NCBI GenBank assembly: GCA_944388865.1
Contig: CALXKM010000007.1
Span: forward strand, 1-62,608
Direction of reading: 5' to 3'
From: an uncultured Duodenibacillus sp.
Lineage (GTDB): Bacteria > Pseudomonadota > Gammaproteobacteria > Burkholderiales > Burkholderiaceae_F
DNA: 62,608 nucleotides
Part shown: in pieces, positions 38,799 through 47,871 of the stretch
Layout of the letters: each line of letters opens with the position of its first letter
How positions within the stretch are numbered: the first letter of the stretch is position 1
Notes under the pieces: model-generated
Seen by the model: only the letters and a program-made list of their open reading frames with translations
Databases searched by the model: none
Told to the model about the DNA's origin: nothing
Translations under genes and position numbers: made by a program

Positions 38799-38864
38799 AG
38801 TATATAAAGAACCCCAAAAATAGTCCAATACTATTTTATTTGCATTGCGATAGTTATTTTCTAT
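38799..38864 (-). promoter_or_regulatory. dps promoter with two OxyR-like operators
   Basis: On the minus strand a candidate -35 TTGGAC (38823-38828) and -10 TATACT (38799-38804) are separated by 18 bp. Two exact ATAG-N7-CTAT palindromes lie at 38820-38834, covering the -35, and at 38850-38864. Each matches the OxyR dimer half-operator consensus. Their centres are 30 bp apart rather than the usual 22, which keeps them on the same helix face. OxyR activation of dps is established in enterobacteria; here it is inferred. Confidence 0.6.
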
Positions 38865-38962
38865 ACATAAAATCTTGCCGATTCTTGCCGGCAAAAAGAA
38901 AAAAAACTTGAGCTGAGCGCCTTATCATTTGGCCTTCTTCTGAACTCTACGCTGCCGCATTG

Positions 38963-39988
38963 ATGCCCCAAGCCGACCTCACAAATCTTGAGCTGACTGT
39001 CGCCCCGATGGAAGGTCTGACGACGGTTGTATTTCGTAAGATCCATGCAGAAATTTTCGGTCCTGCCGATCGCTACTATCTTCCCTTTGTCACGCCAACC
39101 ATAGAACCCAAATTTACAGAGCGGCAGATGCGTGAGCTCTCGCCAAAAGCCAACATTGGCATTAAAGCCATTCCGCAGCTTCTGACCCGTCGGGCAGAGG
39201 ATTTCCTGTGGGCTGCGCAAGCGCTTTCCGATTTGGGCTACGAAGAGGTCAATCTCAATTTGGGCTGTCCGGCCGGCACCGTTGTTGCCAAAGCAAAAGG
39301 CGCAGGGTTTCTAGGCGATCCAATTGGCCTTCGAGAATTTTTTGAGCGCATTTTCGCCAAAGAGCTGCCGATCAACGTGTCGGTCAAAACACGTCTGGGG
39401 CTCAAAAATCCTGAAGAGTTTGCCGGGCTCGTCGAACTCTACAACCTCTACCCCATTTCTCGACTCATCGTGCATCCGCGCATCAGGTCTGATTTCTACA
39501 AAGGAGATGCAAGACGAGATGTTTTATTGGCCGAACTCGCAAACATAAAGCTTCCCTTGGGCTGCAACGGAGACATCATCACGCTCGAAAATCTAAACAG
39601 CTGCGCACAGGATTTCTCGAGCGCTCCCGGGGGCCTAGTTGAACTCATGGTGGGTCGCGCCCTCATGGCTGATCCTGCCCTATTTAGAAAAGCTCGAGGA
39701 AAGGCTCCTGCCGGCAAAGACGAAATTCTTGCTTTTCACAATGCGCTCTTTGATGCTTATGCCGCACTCTTTGAGAGCCGAAAAAACGCCATGATGCGCA
39801 TGAAGGAATACTGGTTTTTTCAACTTAACCTTTTTGGCTCAAATGACGAGATTTCTGCGCTGCAAAAGTCCGCAAAAGAACTTTTCCGCATCCGTGAAAT
39901 CGGCGAATTTCAAAGCTCAGTGTGCAAAATCATCGATACGTTCAGCTTGCTCACCGAGCCGCGATATGGATGGAGAAAGCCTTTATAA
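38963..39988 (+). CDS. tRNA-dihydrouridine synthase family protein
   Basis: A 341-residue FMN-dependent TIM-barrel protein of the Dus family, which reduces uridines in tRNA. Seen: VAPMEGLT near the N-terminus, NLNLGCPAGTVVAK, the phosphate-binding Lys region SVKTRLGL, IVHPRIRSDFYKG, and LGCNGDI. In the loop that carries the catalytic Cys in DusA-type enzymes (GACLM), this protein reads GAGFL with no Cys. Some Dus paralogues share this variant, so activity or target may differ. The ATG at 38963 has no obvious SD. It is divergent from dps. Confidence 0.87.
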   Translation: MPQADLTNLELTVAPMEGLTTVVFRKIHAEIFGPADRYYLPFVTPTIEPKFTERQMRELSPKANIGIKAIPQLLTRRAEDFLWAAQALSDLGYEEVNLNLGCPAGTVVAKAKGAGFLGDPIGLREFFERIFAKELPINVSVKTRLGLKNPEEFAGLVELYNLYPISRLIVHPRIRSDFYKGDARRDVLLAELANIKLPLGCNGDIITLENLNSCAQDFSSAPGGLVELMVGRALMADPALFRKARGKAPAGKDEILAFHNALFDAYAALFESRKNAMMRMKEYWFFQLNLFGSNDEISALQKSAKELFRIREIGEFQSSVCKIIDTFSLLTEPRYGWRKPL

Positions 39989-40080
39989 CAGCTTATATAT
40001 AGACTCCAACAAGAAAAAGAATCGCCTCCTCTATTAAAATAGATACGATTTGCTAATTCACAATCACAGGCTCGCACGAC

Positions 40081-40746
40081 ATGCAGTTTCTCATCATTGA
40101 TGACCACGCGCTGATTGTTCAGGCAATGGGGCTGCTTCTGAAGACGAAGTTCCCCGATGCTGTTGTCCTTACAGGATCGACCGCAGACGATGCTCGAAAA
40201 CTTGTTGCCGAACACGGCGAAAATACAGATTTATTGATTCTGGATCTGAATGTTCCCGGCGTGCAGACGCCCACTAGTCTGCTAGAAGAACTCGTACGCA
40301 CAAATTCTGCGCTCAAGATTCTCGTTCTCTCCGGCATCGTGGATCAGCAAAACATCATGCGCGTGCTGCAGCTTGGCGCTGCCGGATTTGTTCCCAAATC
40401 GCTAGACACGGACATGCTTACGCACGCCATCGACTTCGTGCTGCAAGGCGGCGTATATATTCCGACGCGGCTATTGAGCGAAAGCCAGAAGGCAGGCTTT
40501 CTCACTCAGGCCGCCGTTGAGCTGGCGCAGAAGTCAAGCAGTGAGGTACATCTGACTCAGCGCCAAATTGATGTTCTTAAAACTCTGGCCCGAGGACTGC
40601 CCATTAAGCGCATTTGCCGAGAACTTGGTCTGTCTGAAGGCACGGTGAAAACACATGTTTCTGCCATCTACAGAGCCTTTGGCGCAACAAACCGCACGGA
40701 AGCTCTGATTGCAGCCCGCCGCGCTGGTTTTGACATTACGCTTTAG
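40081..40746 (+). CDS. NarL/LuxR-family response regulator
   Basis: A 221-residue regulator: an N-terminal receiver starting MQFLIIDDHALI with phospho-acceptor D55 in LILDLNVPG, and a C-terminal LuxR helix-turn-helix (LTQRQIDVLKTLARG, then GLSEGTVKTHVSAI). It faces the hybrid kinase gene head-on with only 44 bp between them, and is plausibly its output partner, although the kinase also has its own receiver. Targets are unknown. Confidence 0.92.
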   Translation: MQFLIIDDHALIVQAMGLLLKTKFPDAVVLTGSTADDARKLVAEHGENTDLLILDLNVPGVQTPTSLLEELVRTNSALKILVLSGIVDQQNIMRVLQLGAAGFVPKSLDTDMLTHAIDFVLQGGVYIPTRLLSESQKAGFLTQAAVELAQKSSSEVHLTQRQIDVLKTLARGLPIKRICRELGLSEGTVKTHVSAIYRAFGATNRTEALIAARRAGFDITL

Positions 40747-40790
40747 AAGCGTTTTGCAAGGAACTCTTCCTCGTCGGTTCGCTCATTCGC

Positions 40791-42668
40791 TCAATCAGCC
40801 TGAGACGGGCGGTTTTCAGCAACAGCCCTGCGCAAAGCCGAAGCCAGGGTATCTGCTGCCGCGGGCTTTTGCAAAATCACAGGCATCGCCTGACCTTCAT
40901 TGTCCGGATTCAAGCACAGCCCTCGATAGGCGCGGCGAATTTCATCTTCGCTCACAGCGGTGAGCAGCACGCAGGGAAAATTTCGCCCTGCGCCGATGCG
41001 GACCATGAAGATTACCTCAAGCCCCGTGCTCACCGATTCGCCCAGGTTGTAGTCCGAAATCAAAGCCGAAAGGTTGCCGTCTTCGGCCTCGACAATCATG
41101 CGGTCAATGAAATCCTTTGTGGGCTCCTTGGCGCTGATTACCGTGGCGCCCCAACTTTTGAGAATTGTTGCAACGGCATTGCGCACAATGTCGTTGTCTT
41201 CCAAAAGCCCCACAACGCCACGCATGTCCAGATCGCTGACCAGCTGCAGCGCGCTTGCTGCCCGGTGCCCGGCGGCCTGTTCGTATGAGTCAAACTCCAG
41301 ACGAAAAACCGACCCGCGGCCAAGCTTGCTGCCTACCGAAAGTCCAATGCCCAGCCTTTTGGCCAAACCTGCAACAATTGAAAGTCCCAAACCAAAACCG
41401 CCCTCGCTTGCCCGTCCGGCTTCACCTCGGTAGAAGGCTTCAAAAATACGCTTGCGCTCGCTGCGGGCAATGCCGGGACCTTCGTCATAAACACCGATCG
41501 TAATGCGCGACTGGCCCACTTTTCGCGCAGCAAGCACGATATGCGCTTCGGGCTTTTTGGTATAGCGAATAGCGTTTGTGATCAGATTGCGCAGAATGCG
41601 ATTGACAAGCAGCGGATCAGTTTTGACCGAAACATCAAGCGGCCGCGTGCTGAACTTAAGTCCTTTGACGGCAGCCACGGGTTCGAATTCTCCAGCAAGA
41701 TCCCGAAAGAGCTCATCGATGCGCACGTCTTCGATCTTGACTTCAAGCTTGCCGGTTTCAATGCGGCTTACTTCCAAGAGCTGTTCAACGAGCGTAGAAA
41801 TATTTTTTGCCGTGGCATCGAGCTGCGCAATGATTTCACGATTCGATTCGTTTGCCTGCATCTGAAGAATCTGCAGATAAATGCCCATGGCCTGCAGGGG
41901 CTGACGCAAATCGTGATTGGCACCAGCAAAAAACTTGGCTCTCCGCTCGCTTGCCTGTATGGTTGCCTTTCTTTCACTTTCGGCAAGGGCCTTTTCGCTT
42001 CTTAGACGCGCAACGAGCCGCTCGTTTTGCACCTCGCGAATCACAGCCGTCACCACAATCTCATTGAGCCTGCGGCCGCAGTAAAGCACAAAGCACACCA
42101 CAACCAAAAGCACGACACCGATAGCTGCTCGCCCCAAATCAAAGGCGCTCGCAAGAGCCAGCATCATGGGGGCAAGCGCGCACACAACCATGGTCGTCAA
42201 ACTCGGCATCCAGCACGAAAACACGGGCCACGAGGCAAAGACAACGGCCACAATCACAGCCACCAGAATAACGACGTCGATGACTTCATGGGTCATCAAA
42301 AACGCCGCTCCTGCAAATCCCCACACCACGCCGATCGTCACCGTGTGCATCATCCACCGATGCAGCCACTCGCGGATGTGCGCCCCGCGCTGCTCATCGG
42401 CCGTAAAGCGTCGATGAAACATGCCCCAGGTCCAAACGGCCGTCAGAACGCAAAGCGCCCAGACAATCAAAAGTGCATGGCTTGCAGCATCCCAAAAACG
42501 CGCCACAATTGCCGCCATGCCGATCACCTGACAGGCAATTGATACGGGCTGCAGCCGCAGCGATGTATTGATCTGCTCGACGAGCACGCGCGAAGTGCGA
42601 CGCAAGTCGCTTCCTAGGAAAAAACTCTGAAGGCGCTCAATGAACTGCGCCGCTACCTGCTTCATCAT
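40791..42668 (-). CDS. Hybrid sensor histidine kinase with C-terminal receiver
   Basis: A 625-residue membrane kinase. Residues about 40-200 contain some six or seven membrane segments with little periplasmic sequence, so it probably senses membrane or cytoplasmic signals. Then a coiled linker, HisKA with H252 in GANHDLRQPLQA, an ATPase domain (N-box NLITNAIRYT, G1 DEGPGI, G2 GFGLGLS) and a receiver with D539 in ISDYNLGES. This RpfC/FixL-like order resembles other beta-proteobacterial kinases paired with NarL regulators. It starts six bases after the ldcA stop, so it is co-transcribed with it. Confidence 0.92.
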   Translation of the reverse strand: MMKQVAAQFIERLQSFFLGSDLRRTSRVLVEQINTSLRLQPVSIACQVIGMAAIVARFWDAASHALLIVWALCVLTAVWTWGMFHRRFTADEQRGAHIREWLHRWMMHTVTIGVVWGFAGAAFLMTHEVIDVVILVAVIVAVVFASWPVFSCWMPSLTTMVVCALAPMMLALASAFDLGRAAIGVVLLVVVCFVLYCGRRLNEIVVTAVIREVQNERLVARLRSEKALAESERKATIQASERRAKFFAGANHDLRQPLQAMGIYLQILQMQANESNREIIAQLDATAKNISTLVEQLLEVSRIETGKLEVKIEDVRIDELFRDLAGEFEPVAAVKGLKFSTRPLDVSVKTDPLLVNRILRNLITNAIRYTKKPEAHIVLAARKVGQSRITIGVYDEGPGIARSERKRIFEAFYRGEAGRASEGGFGLGLSIVAGLAKRLGIGLSVGSKLGRGSVFRLEFDSYEQAAGHRAASALQLVSDLDMRGVVGLLEDNDIVRNAVATILKSWGATVISAKEPTKDFIDRMIVEAEDGNLSALISDYNLGESVSTGLEVIFMVRIGAGRNFPCVLLTAVSEDEIRRAYRGLCLNPDNEGQAMPVILQKPAAADTLASALRRAVAENRPSQAD

Positions 42669-42674
42669 GCGAGG

Positions 42675-43652
42675 CTACACCCACCAAAGAGGTGCCCTTG
42701 CGCTCGGCGCACCGGGATACTCTGCGGGCACCGGCGGCGCGTCAAACTCAAGATGCAAACGACGATCTTCGCAAAAAGCCCGGGCCCACGCACCAACAGG
42801 AATGGTGAGCGTATCGGGCTTGTGCCCATAGTCAAGTCCGCGCACAACGGGAATTTGAGCCTCCTTGGCAATGTAGGCAAGCACATCCTCAAGCGAAAGC
42901 CCGGAATTTGGACCGCCAAGCCCCGCGTCATGACCGCTGACATCGCCCACAATCAAAGCCTTTTGCCGCGACAGCACGCCGCTTTGAAGCAGCTGCACGA
43001 GCATGCGCTCAAACCGCCAGGCCGTCACGTAAACATCTTCAACCACAAGAATGCCGCCGTCGATCTGCGGAAACCAAGGAGTACCCAAAAGGCTCAGCAA
43101 AATTGTGAGGTTGCCACCCCAAAAAATCCCCTGCGCATCAAAATCCTTTCCCTCAGCATCGCTGTCTAAAACGAAAGGCGTTTGCGTCATCGCCCGCATG
43201 AAGCGCTCGTTGTAGAGACGATTTTTCCGGGCAAAGGCTCTTGCCGTCGGCCCCTGCCAGCTCGCGCGGCCGCATTTGGCGTAAAGCGCAAGATTAAAAG
43301 CCGTCAGATCAGAAAGCCCCGCAAACACGGCCTCGCTTTTGCCGATTTGCTCCCAATCAAGAAAAGGCAGAATGCGCGCCGTTCCATAGCCTCCGCGAAG
43401 GGCAAGCACAATGTCGACTTCGGGGTCAGCAAACCCTTGCATCAGGGCTTGCGCACGCACTTCGTCGCTTCCGGCAAAGCCGTGATCGAGCTTGCGCACA
43501 TTTGAAGACTCCTTCACGCGCCAGCCCAGCGCACGAATCTCATCAAAGGCCTTTTCGATGAGCGCCTCGTCGATTTCGTTGCTCTCCTCGCCCGTGACGC
43601 AGGCACGAGCCGGAGCGCAAACATAAATTGTGGGATCTGCAACATCGTGCAT
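42675..43652 (-). CDS. ldcA: LD-carboxypeptidase (S66 family)
   Basis: Cytoplasmic LD-carboxypeptidases trim the terminal D-Ala from recycled murein tetrapeptides. The 325-residue protein carries the S66 features: RGGYGTARILPFLDW, nucleophile S114 in GLSDLTAFN, the catalytic Glu in VVEDV and His in DYGHKPDTL. I start at the ATG at 43652 because GGAG lies eight bases upstream; the frame is open 16 codons further. It is followed immediately by the hybrid kinase gene and preceded by tadA. Confidence 0.92.
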   Translation of the reverse strand: MHDVADPTIYVCAPARACVTGEESNEIDEALIEKAFDEIRALGWRVKESSNVRKLDHGFAGSDEVRAQALMQGFADPEVDIVLALRGGYGTARILPFLDWEQIGKSEAVFAGLSDLTAFNLALYAKCGRASWQGPTARAFARKNRLYNERFMRAMTQTPFVLDSDAEGKDFDAQGIFWGGNLTILLSLLGTPWFPQIDGGILVVEDVYVTAWRFERMLVQLLQSGVLSRQKALIVGDVSGHDAGLGGPNSGLSLEDVLAYIAKEAQIPVVRGLDYGHKPDTLTIPVGAWARAFCEDRRLHLEFDAPPVPAEYPGAPSARAPLWWV

Positions 43653-43722
43653 CAACATTGCTCCAATTTCCGGCTGCTTGAGCCAAAACCTCAGCAGCAA
43701 ACTCCAGCCTGCAAAGCGTCAA

Positions 43723-44679
43723 TCACTCTGCACGACGTCCTTCGCGTTGAGGCCTGCGCTTTTCTTCAAAAAATTTCTTGAGAATTCTCTCACAATCAGC
43801 TCTGAGCACGCCTGGAGTCATCTCCACGCGGTGATTCATTCGCGCGCGTTCAATCACGTTAAGTGCGCCGCGCATGCCGCCGCTCATAGGATCATCCGCG
43901 CCCCAAACAACGCGCGAGACGCGAGCCAAGGACAAGGCAGCCGAGCACATTGCGCACGGCTCAAGCGTAACGTAGAGCACGGCTCCATTGAGTCTTTCAG
44001 ATCCCAGCAAAGCCGCAGCCTTTCGCAGCACGAGCATTTCGGCATGCGCCGTCGGATCGTGGCGAGCAACCACTTCATTGCCCGATTCAGCGACGATATT
44101 GCCCTCAACGGCCAGTACGGCGCCGACAGGCACTTCGCCAGCCTCGTAGGCTCGTTGCGCCATTCTGAGCGCATGATGCATAAGCTCAGCATCAAGCGCC
44201 GGGTCGATGACCGGTGCGGGCTGCGCATTGACGGCGCGGTTTTTGGCCTGCAGCAGCGCTCGCATCTTGCTTCTGCGGCGCACCCGCGCCTCGTCGTAGT
44301 ACGCCCAGGCAGCAAGCACCTTGGAGACGCTGCCGACTGGCTCACAAACTGCAAGCCTCCAGATGCACTCTCCGTTTTGCTCTCCCACAAACCCGCAGCC
44401 GCACATGGCCTCATAGACATCCATTGTCTGCGCCTTAAGCCAGCGGGCATGAGCGGATAAAAATTCCGACAGCCGCTCAATAAAAGCCTCTTTTTGCAGC
44501 GAAGTGAAAGCTCCCGCCTCTGAAATAAAAAACACTGCCGTGCGGAAAAACACCTCAAGGTCCCGAGGCTCGCGCCCGAGACCGGCAAGAGAAACTCCGT
44601 TTCTCAATGTGAGGTGATTGAAGTGCTTGACCACTTCGAGGTCAAACACATTTGCGCCGCCTTGTTCAAATTCAGTCAT
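43723..44679 (-). CDS. tadA: tRNA adenosine deaminase TadA with long N-terminal extension
   Basis: TadA converts A34 to inosine in tRNA-Arg. Residues about 165-310 are a full deaminase domain with zinc motifs HAEM (212-215) and PCAMC (241-245) and catalytic Glu 214. In front lie about 160 residues I do not recognise: FDLEVVKHFNHLTLRNG at the start, CGCGFVGE near residue 93 and an Arg-rich segment near 132-140. Normal TadA is about 150-170 residues. An internal Met at 167 could start a standard-length TadA, but the extension is continuous in frame and follows the Fe-ADH gene by 26 bp. Confidence 0.88.
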   Translation of the reverse strand: MTEFEQGGANVFDLEVVKHFNHLTLRNGVSLAGLGREPRDLEVFFRTAVFFISEAGAFTSLQKEAFIERLSEFLSAHARWLKAQTMDVYEAMCGCGFVGEQNGECIWRLAVCEPVGSVSKVLAAWAYYDEARVRRRSKMRALLQAKNRAVNAQPAPVIDPALDAELMHHALRMAQRAYEAGEVPVGAVLAVEGNIVAESGNEVVARHDPTAHAEMLVLRKAAALLGSERLNGAVLYVTLEPCAMCSAALSLARVSRVVWGADDPMSGGMRGALNVIERARMNHRVEMTPGVLRADCERILKKFFEEKRRPQREGRRAE

Positions 44680-44705
44680 ACGCTTGCCGCAAAATTTATC
44701 CGCCG

Positions 44706-45872
44706 TCAGCGGGCGTTGACCAAAATCGCTTCGACATCCTGCTCGTTGAGCGCCTTGAAGTGCCCGAGCGTCGCTGCGCCGACGCTGGCCTGAGCAATTT
44801 CCTTGATGGGCACTTCACGCTCGGTAAGCTGCGAGAGCTTCGTGGGCAAGTTCATTTGAATCAAAAACGAGCAGAACTTGGCAATGGCAAGCTTAATCGT
44901 GGTCTCGTCATCCTGATCTCCGGTCACTCCGAAGACTTCGTGCGCAAAGCGCACAAAACGGGCTGGATTCACAGGCCACACGTAGCTCATCCACGAAGGG
45001 ATGACAACGGCGAGACCTTCGCCGTGGATGATTCGATCATCCCACCCCGAGAGCGCGTGCTCAATGCCGTGGCACGCCCAGTCCTCTTCGTGTCCCAGTC
45101 CGAAATAGCCGTTGTGCGCAAAGCTTCCCGCAAGGCCTATCTCGCACCAAGCTTCATAGTCGTCTATTTTTTCCATGAGCTTCAAGCCGTTGCGCATGAT
45201 CACGCGCAGCGCCGCTTCAGCCTGCGCACTGGTGTAGTCTACGCCCGGAGTATTGGTGAAGTAGCGCTCCATGATATGGCTCATCATATCGATGATGCCG
45301 GCAGAAACCTGACGCTGCGGCAGCGTGAAGAAAAGTTCCGGATTGACAATGGAGAGCTTGGGACGCACAAGCGCATTGCCTGCGCCCGCCTTGACGTTTC
45401 CGTTGGAGATGACCGTGCGGATGCTCTGTTCGGACCCTGCGGCAGGAATCGTCAAAACGGTGCAGACAGGAAGTGCCTGCTGAGGCTGCGCCTTGCCGCA
45501 GAAGAAATCCCATACGTCGCCCTCATAGCACACGCCAAGCGCAGCAGCCTTGGCTGTGTCAATCACGCTGCCGCCGCCGACGGCAAGAAACATGTCGACC
45601 TTTTCAGCGCGGGCAAAGTCAACGCATTCGCGCACAAAATCCACAGTCGGATTCGGACGCACGCCGCCTTTGACGACCACCAGAAGGCCTGCTTTTTCGC
45701 AGCTTTCAACAACTGAAGCAAGCACGCCCGAGCGTACGGCTGAGCCGCCACCGTAGACAACCATAATTTTTTTTGCCTGCGGCAGCGCGCGGACAATCAA
45801 GCTGCCCGTCTGCAGATGCGAGTCTTTGCCGAAAACGAGCTCGGTCGGATTGCAGTACGTAAAGTTGTTCAT
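44706..45872 (-). CDS. Iron-containing alcohol dehydrogenase
   Basis: A group III, metal-dependent alcohol dehydrogenase of 388 residues, closest in pattern to butanol dehydrogenase/YqhD-type enzymes (NNFTYCNPTELVFGKD start). The NAD(P)-binding GGGSVIDTAK and the metal-site stretch GIEHALSGWDDRIIHGEGLA are present. Likely reduces aldehydes with NADPH or NADH during fermentation or detoxification; substrate not determinable. GAGG precedes the ATG. Between an MFS gene upstream and tadA downstream on the same strand. Confidence 0.92.
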   Translation of the reverse strand: MNNFTYCNPTELVFGKDSHLQTGSLIVRALPQAKKIMVVYGGGSAVRSGVLASVVESCEKAGLLVVVKGGVRPNPTVDFVRECVDFARAEKVDMFLAVGGGSVIDTAKAAALGVCYEGDVWDFFCGKAQPQQALPVCTVLTIPAAGSEQSIRTVISNGNVKAGAGNALVRPKLSIVNPELFFTLPQRQVSAGIIDMMSHIMERYFTNTPGVDYTSAQAEAALRVIMRNGLKLMEKIDDYEAWCEIGLAGSFAHNGYFGLGHEEDWACHGIEHALSGWDDRIIHGEGLAVVIPSWMSYVWPVNPARFVRFAHEVFGVTGDQDDETTIKLAIAKFCSFLIQMNLPTKLSQLTEREVPIKEIAQASVGAATLGHFKALNEQDVEAILVNAR

Positions 45873-45947
45873 CTCTGTTTACCTCAAACCTAATAACCAA
45901 TTGAATTCTCTTTTTATCGCTGCCTGCTCGGCTTTGCCCAGATGTTT

Positions 45948-47276
45948 TCAATCTCGCAAAGAAGCTTGCGCACGTTGAGAAATCTGCGCTGCAGCCTCGC
46001 CCCTCTTCAAATTGATCGGGATAAGGGCGCACAGCCCAAAAACAAAGAAAAAGCCGACGACGATGATGGCAAGCCTCTGGTCGTTTCCAGTTGCCCAGGT
46101 CACGGCGCCATACGTGATGGGTCCGACGATTGCCGAAAGCCAAAGCGCCATATTCCAGAAACTATAAAACTGCGCGAGCCTTCCGGCAGGCGCCAGCACT
46201 GCAACCATAGCGCGTCCGGCCGACTGACTCGATCCCATGGCAAGCCCGGCAAGATTGGCTGCCGCCCAAAAGACGGCGGCATTCTGCGCACTTGCCGCCG
46301 TGACGACCATCGCTATCCACACGACAAGCGTCAGGGCAAGCGCCAATTTGTGCCCGAGTCGATCCTGCACATATCCGAATCCGAATGCGCCGATGGCAGC
46401 CGTAATGTTGACGACAAGCACCATGATCAGGGTCTCAATGAGCCCGAACCCCATAACCGCGGAAGCATACACGGCCGCAAGCGTAATGACGGTCGCAATG
46501 CCGCATTGGTACAAAAAGCCGCAAAGAACAAGGCGCGCAAAATCAATATAAGTCGACAAAAGGCTCAGCGTGTCCCTTAGTTCAGCAACAGAATCTCGCC
46601 ACGCCGCCCCCCAGGAAATGTTTTGATCACGCGCCTTGCTTCGTTCCTTTAAAAAGAGAATTGAAGGAATGGCAAGAACAAAAAATACAACAGCCGTGAT
46701 GACGTTGCTTGCCGCAACCAAAGAATCGTTGGCAAATCCTGCTTTCTCTCCTACCAGCACTACCGTCAGACACAAAGCTAGCGTAAAGAGTCCGCCGACG
46801 TAGCCCAGCGACCATCCCCACCCCGAGACCTTGCCCACAGCCTCAGGCCGGGCGATCTCGGGAAGAAAAGCCGAATTGAGCGTTTCTCCCACATTAAAAC
46901 CTAGGCAGCTCAAAACAATCATGCTGATGGCCCAAGCATAAGTTTGAGGTCCGCAAAATGCTAAAAGCGCTGTAGCAACGACGCACAAAAGCGTTGCTGC
47001 CGCAAGCCATTTCTTCTTGGAAGCTCTCAAATCGGCCATGCGTCCGATCACAGGCATCAAAAACATGGAGACCGCGTTGCCGCAGGCCACTGTCGTGCTC
47101 CAAGCAAATGTAGCCCAGTCAGCGTCTGCACAAATGGTCGAAACAAAATATGCATTGAACACAGCCGTGAGCACAACCGTGCTGTAGCCGGAATTGGCAG
47201 CGTCAAAAAGCGCCCATGAAAAGCATTCCTTGGGTTCGACTCCTGGTCTTAGTGCAGAACGGTCAAAAAATTTCAT
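45948..47276 (-). CDS. MFS transporter, UMF1 (Atg22-like) family
   Basis: A 442-residue 12-TM permease. The N-terminal segment WALFDAANSGYSTVV and the loop GETLNSAFLPEIA with GWGWSLGYVGG are typical of the UMF1/Atg22-like branch, whose substrates in bacteria are mostly unknown (amino-acid export in yeast). It begins 12 bp after the last of four paralogous unknown genes, so it is likely in the same operon. Confidence 0.88.
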   Translation of the reverse strand: MKFFDRSALRPGVEPKECFSWALFDAANSGYSTVVLTAVFNAYFVSTICADADWATFAWSTTVACGNAVSMFLMPVIGRMADLRASKKKWLAAATLLCVVATALLAFCGPQTYAWAISMIVLSCLGFNVGETLNSAFLPEIARPEAVGKVSGWGWSLGYVGGLFTLALCLTVVLVGEKAGFANDSLVAASNVITAVVFFVLAIPSILFLKERSKARDQNISWGAAWRDSVAELRDTLSLLSTYIDFARLVLCGFLYQCGIATVITLAAVYASAVMGFGLIETLIMVLVVNITAAIGAFGFGYVQDRLGHKLALALTLVVWIAMVVTAASAQNAAVFWAAANLAGLAMGSSQSAGRAMVAVLAPAGRLAQFYSFWNMALWLSAIVGPITYGAVTWATGNDQRLAIIVVGFFFVFGLCALIPINLKRGEAAAQISQRAQASLRD

Positions 47277-47288
47277 TTTCAGTTTTAT

Positions 47289-47819
47289 TCAATTGACGGC
47301 GCCGTCAAAAATGGGCGCTCCCACCATCAGCGCTGACCAAAACTGCACCAAGCGCACGCATGGTTCGGCGTTTTCTATGCCGTCAAAAGGAACTCCCTGC
47401 ACAGCCAGCGAGTGAAGCGTTGCATAAACATCACTCAGGAATATGCCTGCTGCCGTATAAATCACCTCTTCGTCATCATCGGGAATGGTGTTGACGGCCG
47501 CCTTGAGGCTGTCGGACATTTCCTCGCGCATGTACTGCGCCAGGCCGCGTGGATTCCAGTCCTCTGCCGACTGAAAATGCGGATTGTCTCCGGAAAATGT
47601 TGACCCTAGCCAGTCAACAAGCTTCTGATTGGCCTCAGTGAGTTCCTCTCTGCTCATTTCCCCTCGGGCTGCCATTTCAGCGCGCTTGGCTGTATTTTTG
47701 AGGGCCTGCAGCAGAAGCTTTTCTACAACATCAATTGCCGCCAGACTCGGAAGCTGCTCAGCTCGGCTGGAAAAATCCCGGCACCCGCGTCCGGAGAAAC
47801 AAGAACCGCATCGGCTCAT
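47289..47819 (-). CDS. Unknown protein, paralogue array member 1 (Cys-rich start)
   Basis: A 176-residue soluble, helical protein of no family I know. It opens MSRCGSCFSGRGC, a possible zinc-binding knot, then a helical domain shared with its three upstream neighbours: a first helix pair (IDVVEKLLLQALKNT), a loop FSGDNPHFQSAEDWN, a long helix LAQYMREEMSDSLKA, a helix AAGIFLSDVYATL, and a final LVQFWSALM. GGAAGGA fixes the start at 47819. It lies 52 bp after member 2 and 12 bp before the MFS gene. Confidence 0.7.
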   Translation of the reverse strand: MSRCGSCFSGRGCRDFSSRAEQLPSLAAIDVVEKLLLQALKNTAKRAEMAARGEMSREELTEANQKLVDWLGSTFSGDNPHFQSAEDWNPRGLAQYMREEMSDSLKAAVNTIPDDDEEVIYTAAGIFLSDVYATLHSLAVQGVPFDGIENAEPCVRLVQFWSALMVGAPIFDGAVN

Positions 47820-47871
47820 AACAAATCCTTCCCCGTGCCCAAAGGCACTATTGCGAAAACAAGCCCTGTCA

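Noticed and set aside
41680-41710. tRNA T-loop-like GGTTCGAATTC
   Set aside because: It is inside the HisKA/ATPase coding region of the hybrid kinase, with no acceptor or anticodon stems around it.
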